DNA from: Pseudomonas brassicacearum
GTDB taxonomy: Bacteria > Pseudomonadota > Gammaproteobacteria > Pseudomonadales > Pseudomonadaceae
DNA length: 64,000 bases
Assembly (NCBI RefSeq): GCF_003732265.1
Contig: NZ_MOBK01000002.1
Span: 549,278-613,277, forward strand
Direction: 5' to 3'
Shown: positions 27,505-36,179 of the stretch, piece after piece
How the letters are laid out: every line of letters begins with the position of its first letter
Position numbering within the stretch: position 1 is the stretch's first letter
Made by a program: the position numbers and the translations under genes
The notes under the pieces: model-generated
What the model was told of the DNA's origin: nothing
Databases searched by the model: none
What the model saw: only the letters and a program-made list of their open reading frames with translations

Positions 27505-28434
27505 ATGTCGTCGCTCGATCATTTTCAAGCCCCGCTGGATGCCGAGATGGAGAAACAGCGCGCGGAACTGGCCGCGATCATCCGTCGCTATACAACCGAT
27601 GATGGCAATTATGCGACCGCCGTCGGCTCATTGTTCATGGCCAAACACAGCCAGTCCCACGACTTTGCCCCGGTACTCGCGCAACCGGCGTTGTGCATCA
27701 TGGCGCAGGGGCGCAAAGAGGTGCGGCTGGCGGACGAATACTTCAATTACGACCCGCTGCATTACCTGGTAGTGTCGGTCTCGATGCCCCTGAGCGGACG
27801 GATCGTCAACGTCACCTCTGAAGAACCGATCCTTTCGGTGCGGCTGGACATCGACCCTGCGGAAATCAGCGCGCTGATTGCCGATGCCGGACCTTTAGGT
27901 GTGCCGACCCGCCCCACCGGCCGTGGCCTGTATGTCGAGCGGGTCGACAGCGCCATGCTCGACGCCGTGTTGCGTCTGGCACGTTTGCTCGACACGCCGA
28001 AAGACATCGCCATGCTCGCGCCGCTGATTCGTCGGGAGATTCTTTATCGGTTGTTGCGCAGCCCGCAGGGGCATCGGCTGTATGAGATTGCGATTGCCAA
28101 TAGCCAGAGCCATCGCATCAGTCAGGCGATCCAATGGCTGAACGGCAACTATGAGCAGCCGCTGCGTATTGATGATCTGGCGAAAGAGGTGAACCTCAGC
28201 GTGTCGACGTTGCATCACCGGTTCAAGGCGATGACGGCGATGAGTCCGTTGCAGTATCAGAAGCAGCTGCGGTTGCAGGAAGCGCGGCGGTTGATGCTGG
28301 CCGAGGGGTTGGAGGCGTCGGCGGCGGGGTATCGGGTGGGGTATGAAAGCCCTTCGCAGTTCAGCCGCGAATACAGCCGGTTGTTTGGGGCACCGCCGTT
28401 GCGGGATTTGGCGCGGTTGCGGTTGTCGGTCTGA
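27505..28434 (+). CDS. AraC family transcriptional regulator
   Basis: A 309-residue regulator. The N-terminal half (LCIMAQGRKEVRLADEYFNY, then LVVSVSMPLSGRI) matches the AraC_N ligand-binding domain (PF06719 type), and the C-terminal half has the two helix-turn-helix units (IDDLAKEVNLSVSTLHHRFK and SAAGYRVGYESPSQFSREYS). The ATG at 27505 has GAGGA eight bases upstream; the ATG at 27496 overlaps that site. It probably acts on the divergent ABM gene or on a distant target; the sequence does not decide. Confidence 0.88.
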   Translation: MSSLDHFQAPLDAEMEKQRAELAAIIRRYTTDDGNYATAVGSLFMAKHSQSHDFAPVLAQPALCIMAQGRKEVRLADEYFNYDPLHYLVVSVSMPLSGRIVNVTSEEPILSVRLDIDPAEISALIADAGPLGVPTRPTGRGLYVERVDSAMLDAVLRLARLLDTPKDIAMLAPLIRREILYRLLRSPQGHRLYEIAIANSQSHRISQAIQWLNGNYEQPLRIDDLAKEVNLSVSTLHHRFKAMTAMSPLQYQKQLRLQEARRLMLAEGLEASAAGYRVGYESPSQFSREYSRLFGAPPLRDLARLRLSV

Positions 28435-28463
28435 TCTGACTTTGCGGTGTGGCTACGGACGCC

Positions 28464-28547
28464 TTCGCGAGCAAGCCCGCTCCCACATTTGACCGAGTTC
28501 TCTCAGGAGAATGCGGTAGAAATGTGGGAGCGGGCTTGCTCGCGAAG
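28464..28547. repeat. REPIN, GGGAGCG family
   Basis: Inverted REP pair between the convergent AraC gene and ABC-transporter ATPase gene. Confidence 0.85.
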
Positions 28548-28576
28548 AGGCCATCAAGGCCAACATCAAATCCGGA

Positions 28577-29632
28577 TCAGGCCCCCAACACGCGGCACGC
28601 CTCAGCCGGCAACGTCACCGACACCGGGTTGCCAATGCTCAACCCAAACCCCTGGCACGGCGTGCTCAGCGCCGTGAACGACACCCCGGAACACTCCACG
28701 GTCGTTTCAATCGTCGCGCCGATATCACGCACGAACGTCACCGTGCCCAGTAACCGGTTCCCCGCCGTCGCCTGCGGGTGCGACAGTTGCAGGTCTTCCG
28801 GGCGAATCAGCATCTTCACTTTCTCGCCGACCACAATGCTGCTGCAGATCGGCACTTCCAGTGCATCGCCACCCGGCAGACCGACCTTGCCATTGCCCAG
28901 CGCCGTGGCCGGGAAGATGTTGCCGGAACCGATAAAGTCCGCGACAAATTCGTTGGCCGGGTGGCGGTAGATTTCAATCGGCGTGCCGACCTGTTGCACG
29001 CGGTGCTCGCCCAGTACCACGACGATATCGGCCATGGTCATGGCCTCACGTTGATCGTGGGTCACCATGATCGTGGTGATGTTCAGGCGCTGTTGCAGCT
29101 GACGGATTTCCACTTGCATCGATTCACGCAGCTTGGCGTCCAGCGCCGACAGCGGCTCGTCCAGCAGGAGGATTTTTGGCCGCGAAGCAATCGCCCGGGC
29201 AATCGCCACGCGCTGACGCTGACCGCCGGAGAGTTTGGCCACCGGGCGATCAATCATTTCCTGCAGCTGAATCAGCTCCAGCAACTCCACCACTCGCGCC
29301 TGCTGATCAGCCTTGCTGACGCCACGCAATTTCAGTGGATAAGCGATGTTCTCCCCCACCGTCATGTGCGGGAACAAGGCCAGCGATTGAAACACCATGC
29401 CGAAATTGCGCTCGTGCGCCGGGGTGTGGCCGATGTCTACGCCGTCCAGGCGAATTTCGCCACCGGTCAGGGTTTCGAGGCCGGCAATCATGCGCAGCAA
29501 CGTGGTTTTACCGCAGCCCGACGGGCCGAGAAAACACACCAGTTTGCCTTCCGGCAAATGCAGGTTTACATCCTTTACCGCGCAGGCCGAGCCGTAGTGT
29601 TTCTCGACGTTTTCCAGAATCAGACCAGACAT
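28577..29632 (-). CDS. ABC transporter ATP-binding protein (spermidine/putrescine type)
   Basis: A 351-residue PotA-like ATPase. Walker A is GPSGCGKT (36-43), the Q-loop is FQSLALFPHMTV, the signature is LSGGQRQRVAIARA, Walker B is ILLLDEPLSALD and the H-loop is VTHDQREAM; a C-terminal TOBE domain follows (MLIRPEDLQLSHPQ). The ATG at 29632 has GAGG eight bases upstream. It is the last gene of a binding protein, permease, permease, ATPase set. The substrate class (polyamine or related amine) is inferred from family. Confidence 0.9.
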   Translation of the reverse strand: MSGLILENVEKHYGSACAVKDVNLHLPEGKLVCFLGPSGCGKTTLLRMIAGLETLTGGEIRLDGVDIGHTPAHERNFGMVFQSLALFPHMTVGENIAYPLKLRGVSKADQQARVVELLELIQLQEMIDRPVAKLSGGQRQRVAIARAIASRPKILLLDEPLSALDAKLRESMQVEIRQLQQRLNITTIMVTHDQREAMTMADIVVVLGEHRVQQVGTPIEIYRHPANEFVADFIGSGNIFPATALGNGKVGLPGGDALEVPICSSIVVGEKVKMLIRPEDLQLSHPQATAGNRLLGTVTFVRDIGATIETTVECSGVSFTALSTPCQGFGLSIGNPVSVTLPAEACRVLGA

Positions 29633-29650
29633 GTGAATCACCTCAAGAAA

Positions 29651-30499
29651 TCAGAACGAAACGCCACCTTCACCAACCAGCTTCTCCAGCGCCCAGATCA
29701 GGACGAAGTCGATCAGCACGATCAGCACGGCAAACGAGAAAACGGTAGGGTCGAGCGAAGACACGGTGCGGCTGTACATCCAGATCGGCACGGTCATGAC
29801 GTCGATGGTGTAGAGGAAGTAGGTTACGGTGAATTCGTTGAACGAAACGATGAACGCCAGCAGCGCACCCGCCAGGATCCCCGACTTCATCAACGGCACC
29901 ACCACATCGACAATCGCCCGGGTCGGCGAAGCACCGAGCATTTGCGCGGCCTCCTCGACTTCGCTGCCGATGGACAGCATCGCCGCGGTGCAGTTTTTCA
30001 CCACGAACGGCAGTGCCAGAATCACGTGGGCAATCACCAGCCGCGAGGTGGTCATCTGGAACGGCAGGCTGTCGAACACCAGCAGCAACGCCAGGCCCAA
30101 CACCACCATCGGAAACACCAACGGCAACGACATCAGTTGCAGCGCCACGGCTTTGCCACGGAACTCGCAACGGGTCAGTGCATAAGACGCCGGCACCGCG
30201 ATGATCGTGGCGAAGACCATGGTCAGGCACGCGACCATCAGGCTGGTGGTCATGGCTTTGCCCAGGCTCAGCACGTCGTTGCCGTCCGGCGAGACGAAGG
30301 TGTGCCAGGCGGCCTTGTACCATTGCAGGCTGTAGCTGCTCGGCGGAAAGTCGAGGTTCGACGAACCGCTGAACGACATCACGATCATGGTCAGGATCGG
30401 CAACACCGCCAGCAGCAGGATGAAGCCCGAGAGGATGCCGGCGAACTTGCCGGTTTCGCCCGGCAGCAGCCCATAACGTTTCTTGGTCAGGGTACTCAT
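29651..30499 (-). CDS. ABC transporter permease (PotC-like)
   Basis: A 282-residue inner-membrane protein of the binding-protein-dependent transport family. The cytoplasmic EAA loop is EEAAQMLGASPTRAIVDVVV followed by PLMKSGILAGAL. Helices occur throughout (for example ILSGFILLLAVLPILTMIVM near the N-terminus). It overlaps the upstream permease gene by 4 bases and lies 18 bp before the ATPase gene. Confidence 0.9.
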   Translation of the reverse strand: MSTLTKKRYGLLPGETGKFAGILSGFILLLAVLPILTMIVMSFSGSSNLDFPPSSYSLQWYKAAWHTFVSPDGNDVLSLGKAMTTSLMVACLTMVFATIIAVPASYALTRCEFRGKAVALQLMSLPLVFPMVVLGLALLLVFDSLPFQMTTSRLVIAHVILALPFVVKNCTAAMLSIGSEVEEAAQMLGASPTRAIVDVVVPLMKSGILAGALLAFIVSFNEFTVTYFLYTIDVMTVPIWMYSRTVSSLDPTVFSFAVLIVLIDFVLIWALEKLVGEGGVSF

Positions 30500-31404
30500 T
30501 GCGAAGCCTCCAGCATGCGCCGACGGCGGCCAGTGATGTATTCGGACAAGGTCATGATCGCGAGCGTGGTGACAATCAGCACCACACCGGCAGCAGACGC
30601 GGCGGGCCAGTTCATCAGCGGGGCGATCTGGTCATGGACCATCACCGCCAGCATCGGCACGCGTCGACCACCGAGCAGCAACGGCACGACGAAGCTGCTG
30701 GCGTTGTAGGCGAACACCAACGTCGCGCCGGTGATGATCCCCGGCATGCTCATCGGCAACACCACCTGGCGGAACACCTGGAAGCGACTGGCGCCCAGGG
30801 TCGCGGCGGCTTCTTCGTAAGTACGGGCGACGCCGCGCATGGCGCTGGCGATGGGCAGCACAGCGAGCGGGAACGCGGTTTGCACCAGGCCCATCAATAC
30901 GCCGTTCTGGTTGTAGAGCAGCATGATCGGACGCTTGATCAGACCGAGGCCCATCAGCGCCTGATTGAGCATGCCGCCCGGGCCGAGGATCACCAGCCAG
31001 CCGTAGCTTTGCAGCAGCAGATTGACCAGCAACGGCAACAGCACCGCGGCGAGGAACACGCGGCGCACGAACGGTGAGGTCAGGCGCGACATGGTGTAGG
31101 CCACCGGAATCGCCAGGACCACGGCGATCGCTGCGCTGATCAGTGCCAGACGCAAGGTCAGCAGCAAGGATTTGAGGTAATACGGTTCGAGCAATTGGGC
31201 GTAACTGGCCAGGCTGAACCCGGTCCATTCCGCGCCTTTGGTGCCCACGCTCATGCGCAGGACCAGCAGGCTGGCGGCGATCAGCACACCCATAAACAGC
31301 ATCGACGGCGACAGGAAAAACCAGGCGCGGGTCGTCGGCGAAACACCCCGGCGGGCACGCACGGGGTCGACGCTTACCGGATGAGTCAGAGGTTGGTGTT
31401 CCAT
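30496..31404 (-). CDS. ABC transporter permease (PotB-like)
   Basis: A 302-residue permease with the EAA loop EEAAATLGASRFQVFRQVVL followed by PMSMPGIITGATL, which couples to the ATPase. Membrane helices begin at WFFLSPSMLFMGVLIAASLL. It is the first permease of the importer, about 210 bp after the binding-protein gene; a REPIN occupies that gap. Confidence 0.9.
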   Translation of the reverse strand: MEHQPLTHPVSVDPVRARRGVSPTTRAWFFLSPSMLFMGVLIAASLLVLRMSVGTKGAEWTGFSLASYAQLLEPYYLKSLLLTLRLALISAAIAVVLAIPVAYTMSRLTSPFVRRVFLAAVLLPLLVNLLLQSYGWLVILGPGGMLNQALMGLGLIKRPIMLLYNQNGVLMGLVQTAFPLAVLPIASAMRGVARTYEEAAATLGASRFQVFRQVVLPMSMPGIITGATLVFAYNASSFVVPLLLGGRRVPMLAVMVHDQIAPLMNWPAASAAGVVLIVTTLAIMTLSEYITGRRRRMLEASQ

Positions 31405-31467
31405 AGCAAAGGTCTCGTCAATGGAAAGCAGCTGACCAACACAAGACCTGAGGCAACGCCGGTCTAG

Positions 31468-31573
31468 TGTGGGAGCGGGCTTGCTCGCGAAGGGGCCGTG
31501 TCAGGCGACATCAATGTTGAATGTCACACCGCATTCGCGAGCAAGTCGAAACGTCGAACCGCCACTCCCACAT
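31468..31573. repeat. REPIN with one variant arm, inside the ABC operon
   Basis: The left copy is the usual GAGCGGGCTTGCTCGCGA. The right copy is expanded: between GCGAGCAAG and the terminal CTCCCAC it carries TCGAAACGTCGAACCGCCA. The same expanded form occurs at 39894-39935. It separates the solute-binding protein gene from the permease genes. Confidence 0.82.
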
Positions 31574-31614
31574 TTTGATTTGTGGTGCTCTCAGGGCTTG
31601 TGGTCATCACTCAA

Positions 31615-32718
31615 TCAGGAAGAAAAGATTTCCGTGTAGCGACGAATCCATTGGTCATGCACGGTGGCCAGGAAGGCGTTGTCGTGCATGATCGCCTTCT
31701 CGGCAATCTGCTCTGGCGTGAGGATGAACGGGCTCTTGCGCGCTTCGGCGGAGATGATCGCCTTGGAGTTGACCGGGCCGTTGTAGATGTCTTCAGCCAT
31801 CTTGCCCTGCACCAGCGGGTCCAGAGAGTGGTTGATGAAGGCGTACGCCATGTCGGTGTCGCCCGGACGGTTCTTCGGCATCACCGACTGCATCAAGTCG
31901 GTGTAGAAACCTTCCTTCATGCCAAAGGTTGCACTCAAGCCGTAAGCCGGATCGCGAATCTGTTTCGGGAAGAACGCCGGTGCGTACAGGCCGCCCATGT
32001 CCAGGGAACCGGTGCGGAACAGTTCGGCGATCTGGTTCGGGTTTTCACCCAGGGTGACCACGCGGTCTTTCAGCTCGGCGAGTTTCTTGAAGCCTGGCTC
32101 AATGTTGTGTTCGTCACCACCGGCCAGTTTGGCGGCGATGATGATCAGGTCCATGGCCTCGGTCCAGTTTGGCGGCGGCAGGAAGATGTTCGGTGCCAGT
32201 TCTGGGTTCCACAGGTCGGCGTAGCTGGTCGGTGCTTCTTTCTGGGTACGGGTGCTGTAGACCAGGCTGTTGCACCAGAGCAGGTAACCGATACCGTGGC
32301 CATTGGCGCCGGTGCGGTATTTTTCCGGTACGTCGACCAGGTTCGGAATGCGGTTGAGGTCGGGTTTTTCCAACAGGTTGGCGGCGGCCAGACCTTCGGC
32401 ACCGACGCCGGCCAGGGTGATGACGTCGTATTGCGGACGATCACCGCCAGCCTTGAGCTTGGCGACCATTTCCGAGGTACTGCCGGTGCGGTCAGCGATA
32501 ACCTTGCAGCCGTACTTGTCTTCGAAAGTCGCAGCGATGTTGCGCAGGGCTGCCAGGCCAGTGTCATCGGACCAGGTCAGCAAACGCAGGGTCTTGCCTG
32601 CAAAGCGTGTGTCGCTGGCATTGGCCTTGATGAACGGCATGCTCATGGCGGCCGCTGCAACCGAGGCTACGCCCACGGTCTTGATGAATTGACGTCTGTT
32701 CAGATCATGTTCGCCCAT
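31615..32718 (-). CDS. ABC transporter solute-binding protein, Tat-exported, PotD/F-like
   Basis: A 367-residue periplasmic binding protein. The N-terminus has a twin-arginine signal (NRRQFIKTVG followed by ASVAAAAMSMP and cleavage near KANAS). The mature part begins with the class-II fold typical of polyamine-binding proteins (LRLLTWSDDTGLAALRNIAA and GSTSEMVAKLKAG). Tat export suggests folding before transport. The start at 32718 places the RR motif near residue 8. It is downstream of the aldehyde dehydrogenase and decarboxylase genes on the same strand. Confidence 0.88.
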   Translation of the reverse strand: MGEHDLNRRQFIKTVGVASVAAAAMSMPFIKANASDTRFAGKTLRLLTWSDDTGLAALRNIAATFEDKYGCKVIADRTGSTSEMVAKLKAGGDRPQYDVITLAGVGAEGLAAANLLEKPDLNRIPNLVDVPEKYRTGANGHGIGYLLWCNSLVYSTRTQKEAPTSYADLWNPELAPNIFLPPPNWTEAMDLIIIAAKLAGGDEHNIEPGFKKLAELKDRVVTLGENPNQIAELFRTGSLDMGGLYAPAFFPKQIRDPAYGLSATFGMKEGFYTDLMQSVMPKNRPGDTDMAYAFINHSLDPLVQGKMAEDIYNGPVNSKAIISAEARKSPFILTPEQIAEKAIMHDNAFLATVHDQWIRRYTEIFSS

Positions 32719-32790
32719 TACGGACTCCCTTTGTTTTTGTAGGTATAAGGCAGGTCGAAACTGTTGCATCCGCGCGACCGGATCAGCATT

Positions 32791-32812
32791 AACCCCCGTA
32801 TTTTCGGGGGTT
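32791..32812. terminator. Hairpin upstream of the binding-protein gene
   Basis: An 8-bp perfect stem (AACCCCCG / CGGGGGTT) with loop TATTTT, about 72 bp upstream of the binding-protein start. Only a short T-run follows on the plus strand; it could act as terminator, attenuator or leader structure. Confidence 0.4.
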
Positions 32813-32892
32813 TGGCTGAGCCAGCAAGTTCATCCTGAGGTCGTGTAAAACACCTGACTATCGATAAAAACTCATTGAAGCCATGACGCCAG

Positions 32893-32917
32893 CGCATGCC
32901 TCCTTACGAGGCATGCG
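32893..32917 (-). terminator. Hairpin after the aldehyde dehydrogenase gene
   Basis: A 10-bp perfect stem (CGCATGCCTC / GAGGCATGCG, loop CTTAC) lies 18 bases after the stop of the aldehyde dehydrogenase gene. There is no U-tract in that direction, so termination is uncertain; on the plus strand a T-rich stretch follows. Confidence 0.5.
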
Positions 32918-32935
32918 TTGACCTTTTTCGTGCCT

Positions 32936-34384
32936 TCAGACGGCTCGAATCACGTGTTTGATTTCCTGGAAAGCCTGCAAGCCCCACGGCCCTAACTCGC
33001 GGCCAATGCTGCTCTGTTTGTAGCCACCCCAAGCGGTCTGCGGGAAGATTACCTGCGGCGCGTTGATCCACACCAGCCCCGCCTGCAAAGCGTTGGCGAC
33101 CCGATCAGCAGCCTCGGCGTTGCGCGTCACCACGCTGGCCACCAGGCCGAACTGGCTGTCGTTGGCCAGGGCAATCGCCTCGGCTTCGGTGGCAAAACTG
33201 CGCACGCAGATCACCGGGCCGAAAATCTCTTCACACCACAGCGCACTGTCGAGGGGCACTTCGGTGAAAATTGTCGGCTGCAAAAAATAACCGCGCGGAA
33301 GGTCGGCCGGACGATTGCCGCCACAGATCAACTTGGCGCCGGCACTCAAACCACGATCGATGTGGCCCAGCACGCGCTGGTATTGCGCCTGATTGACCAG
33401 CGCGCCCATCTCCACTGCCGGGTCGAACGGGTCGGCCACGCGAATGGCCTCGGCGCGCGCCTTCAGACGCAGCAGGAATTCATCAGCCAGTTCATCGGCG
33501 ACCAGCACGCGGCTGGTGGCGGAGCACATTTGCCCGGCGTTGAAGAAACCGCCGCCACAGGCCACTTCCACCGCCAGATCAAGGTCAGCATCGGCCAGCA
33601 CCAGCAGCGACGATTTACCGCCCAGTTCCAGGCTCACGCCTTTGACGGTTTCCGCTGCGCGCTGCATGACCTGCACGCCCACCGGGTTGCTGCCGGTGAA
33701 GGAAATCTTGGCGATGCGCGGGTCCGCCGACAGTGGCGCGCCAACGGCCAGACCGGTGCCGCACACCAGATTGAACACGCCGGCCGGCAAACCGGCTTGG
33801 GCGATGATCGACGCCAGCTCCAGTTCCGGCAGCGGTGTCACTTCCGAAGGCTTGAGCACCACGCAGCAACCGGCGGCCAGGGCCGGGGCAAGTTTCCACG
33901 CGGTGGTGACCATCGGAAAATTCCACGGCACGATCAGGCCGACCACACCGGCCGGTTCGCGGCGCAGGCGCGCGCTGAAATCTTCGCTCGGCAATTCAAC
34001 GGTGCTGTCTTGCTTGGCGTCGAGGCCTTCGGCCAGACCGGCGTAATACTCGAACGTCGCGATCACGTCGTCGACATCGATGGCCGCTTCGAACAATGGT
34101 TTGCCGTTGTTGCTCGATTGCAAATGCATCAGTTGCTCACGACCGGCCTGCACACCAGCAGCGATTTTGCGCAGGATCGCGCCGCGCTCGGCACCGGTGG
34201 TTTTCGACCAGGCGGCGAAAGCGTGGGTGGCCGCGCTCACCGCGTGATCGACAGACTGTGCGTCGCCGCCATTGACCGTGGTCAACAAGGCTTCGGTCGC
34301 CGGGTTGATCACGCGCAAGTGTTCGTTGCCGGCCGACCATTGGCCATTGATGAACAGACCGTCGAGGATGGTCGGAAAACTCAT
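32936..34384 (-). CDS. NAD(P)-dependent aldehyde dehydrogenase
   Basis: A 482-residue ALDH-superfamily enzyme with Glu253 in VSLELGGKSSL, nucleophile Cys287 in FFNAGQMCSATSR and the cofactor-binding VPWNFPMVTTAWKLAPALAA segment. It is similar to betaine-aldehyde and aminoaldehyde dehydrogenases. The start overlaps the stop of the upstream decarboxylase gene (ATGA), so the two steps are coupled: decarboxylation of a 2-oxo acid to an aldehyde, then oxidation to an acid. 4-Guanidinobutyraldehyde or a related aminoaldehyde is a reasonable guess for the substrate. Confidence 0.9.
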   Translation of the reverse strand: MSFPTILDGLFINGQWSAGNEHLRVINPATEALLTTVNGGDAQSVDHAVSAATHAFAAWSKTTGAERGAILRKIAAGVQAGREQLMHLQSSNNGKPLFEAAIDVDDVIATFEYYAGLAEGLDAKQDSTVELPSEDFSARLRREPAGVVGLIVPWNFPMVTTAWKLAPALAAGCCVVLKPSEVTPLPELELASIIAQAGLPAGVFNLVCGTGLAVGAPLSADPRIAKISFTGSNPVGVQVMQRAAETVKGVSLELGGKSSLLVLADADLDLAVEVACGGGFFNAGQMCSATSRVLVADELADEFLLRLKARAEAIRVADPFDPAVEMGALVNQAQYQRVLGHIDRGLSAGAKLICGGNRPADLPRGYFLQPTIFTEVPLDSALWCEEIFGPVICVRSFATEAEAIALANDSQFGLVASVVTRNAEAADRVANALQAGLVWINAPQVIFPQTAWGGYKQSSIGRELGPWGLQAFQEIKHVIRAV

Positions 34385-36018
34385 TTTGACACCGCCTTCA
34401 TCCACTGGGTCTGATCGATTTCAATCAAGGTCGGGCCTTGGCGATCCGCCGCAGCACGCAGCGCCGTGCGCAGTTGCTCGACGCCGCTGATGGCTTCGGC
34501 TGCACAGCCCAATGCCTTGGCCACACCGATGAAGTCCGGGGTGTAGATGTCCACGCCGACCGGCTCGATGGCGCGGTTGACCATGTATTTCTTGATCTCT
34601 TCGTAGCCTTGGTTATTCCACAGCAGCACGATCACCGGGGTGCGCGCTTCAACGGCGCTGGCCAGTTCCGGCAGGGTGAATTGCAGGCCGCCGTCGCCGA
34701 TCAGGCACACCACCGGAGGACGCGAACCGCCTTCGACGCTGCCGCCGAGCCAGGCGCCAATCGCCGCCGGCAAGGCGTAACCCAGGGTGCCGTAACCGGT
34801 GGACGAGTTGAACCAGCGACGCGGGCGCTCGGGGTTGAAGGTCAGGTTGCCGGTGTACACAGGCTGGGTCGAATCACCGACGAACACCGCGTCTGGCAGT
34901 TCGTGCAGGACGGTTTCGAGGAAGCGCGTTTGCGCCAGGGTCGGGGCATCCCAGGTCTCGGTCAGTGCTTCACGCAAACGGGCGGCACGCACCTGGCCCC
35001 AATCATTGGCGCGCTCGGCCAGGGACTTGTGCGACAGCGCGCTCAGCAATGCCTGGGCAGCGTTGCGCGAGTCGGACACCAGCGCCACGTGCGGCGGGTA
35101 GTTGCGCACGGTCTGGTCCGGGTCGATGTCCACGCGCAGCAGTTGGCCCGGAATCTCGAAACCACCGGCGAAGGTGACGTCGTAGTCGGTCTCGGCCAGC
35201 TCGGTGCCGATTGCCAGTACCACGTCGGCTTCGGCCACCAGTGCGCGGGTCGCGACCAGGCTCTGGGTCGAACCGATCAGCAGCGGGTGATTGGACTCGA
35301 GCATGCCTTTGGCGTTGATGGTCAGGGCCACCGGCGCGTCCAGCAGTTCGGCCAGTTCAGTCAGTTCAGCGGCGGCATCGATGGCACCGCCACCGGCGAG
35401 AATCAGCGGACGCTTGGCGCCGGCCAGCAACTCGGTCATGCGCGAAACGGCGGTCGGCGATGCACCGGCGCGATCGATGTTTACCGGTACGCTGCTGAGC
35501 AGGTCGTCGGCTTCTTCAACCAGCACGTCCAACGGAATTTCGATGTGCACCGGACGCGGACGGCCGGCCTGGAACAGCGCGAAGGCACGGGCCAGAACGC
35601 CCGGCAACTCGGACGCCGACATCAGGGTGTGGGAGAACGCTGCGACACCGGCGACCAACGCGCCCTGGTTCGGCAGTTCATGCAGCTTGCCGCGACCGCC
35701 ACCCAACTGGCTGCGCGATTGCACGCTGGAGATCACCAGCATCGGGATCGAATCGGCGTAAGCCTGGCCCATCGCGGTGGTGATGTTGGTCATGCCAGGG
35801 CCGGTGATGATGAAGCACACACCCGGTTTGCCGCTGGTGCGGGCATAACCGTCGGCCATGAAACCGGCGCCCTGTTCGTGACGCGGAGTGACGTGGTTGA
35901 TGCTCGAACGGGCCAGCCCGCGATACAGCTCCACGGTGTGAACCCCGGGAATGCCGAACACCTGCTCAACCCCGTAATCTTCGAGTAACTTGACCAATAC
36001 TTCGCCGCACGTCGCCAT
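34381..36018 (-). CDS. aruI: ThDP-dependent 2-oxo acid decarboxylase, AruI-like (5-guanidino-2-oxopentanoate decarboxylase)
   Basis: A 545-residue thiamin-diphosphate enzyme. The N-terminal domain has VEQVFGIPGVHTVELYRGLA and the catalytic Glu in TPRHEQGAGFMADGYARTSG; the C-terminal ThDP/Mg motif is LIGDGGLQFTLPELASA and runs to LLWNNQGYEEI. The overall pattern resembles AruI, the 2-ketoarginine decarboxylase of the arginine transaminase pathway, more than acetolactate synthase. No AruH-type transaminase is present nearby, so the substrate may be imported or made elsewhere. A LysR gene is divergent. Confidence 0.72.
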   Translation of the reverse strand: MATCGEVLVKLLEDYGVEQVFGIPGVHTVELYRGLARSSINHVTPRHEQGAGFMADGYARTSGKPGVCFIITGPGMTNITTAMGQAYADSIPMLVISSVQSRSQLGGGRGKLHELPNQGALVAGVAAFSHTLMSASELPGVLARAFALFQAGRPRPVHIEIPLDVLVEEADDLLSSVPVNIDRAGASPTAVSRMTELLAGAKRPLILAGGGAIDAAAELTELAELLDAPVALTINAKGMLESNHPLLIGSTQSLVATRALVAEADVVLAIGTELAETDYDVTFAGGFEIPGQLLRVDIDPDQTVRNYPPHVALVSDSRNAAQALLSALSHKSLAERANDWGQVRAARLREALTETWDAPTLAQTRFLETVLHELPDAVFVGDSTQPVYTGNLTFNPERPRRWFNSSTGYGTLGYALPAAIGAWLGGSVEGGSRPPVVCLIGDGGLQFTLPELASAVEARTPVIVLLWNNQGYEEIKKYMVNRAIEPVGVDIYTPDFIGVAKALGCAAEAISGVEQLRTALRAAADRQGPTLIEIDQTQWMKAVSK

Positions 36019-36179
36019 TGTGTTTTGCCCTTCTTGTTCGTTTGAGACGCCGGGCCTGCGCAGTGTTTATGATGAGTGGGCAGGTCCAGGGATGGCCTCA
36101 TTGGAACGGGCGACACGTAGCCGCAACAATGGATAAAAAGTCATACTAGCCATGTCCTCACGTCATACCTTGGATCCCA

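Noticed and set aside
28778..30709. 643-codon plus-strand frame opposite the ABC transporter genes
   Set aside because: It spans two clear minus-strand genes and is extremely rich in His, Gln and Arg, which marks an antisense shadow.
31582..32742. 386-codon plus-strand frame opposite the solute-binding protein gene
   Set aside because: The minus-strand gene has a Tat signal and family motifs; the plus frame has no support.
34381..36018. Assignment as acetolactate synthase large subunit (ilvB)
   Set aside because: No small-subunit gene follows, and the coupled aldehyde dehydrogenase indicates an aldehyde product, which fits a decarboxylase.
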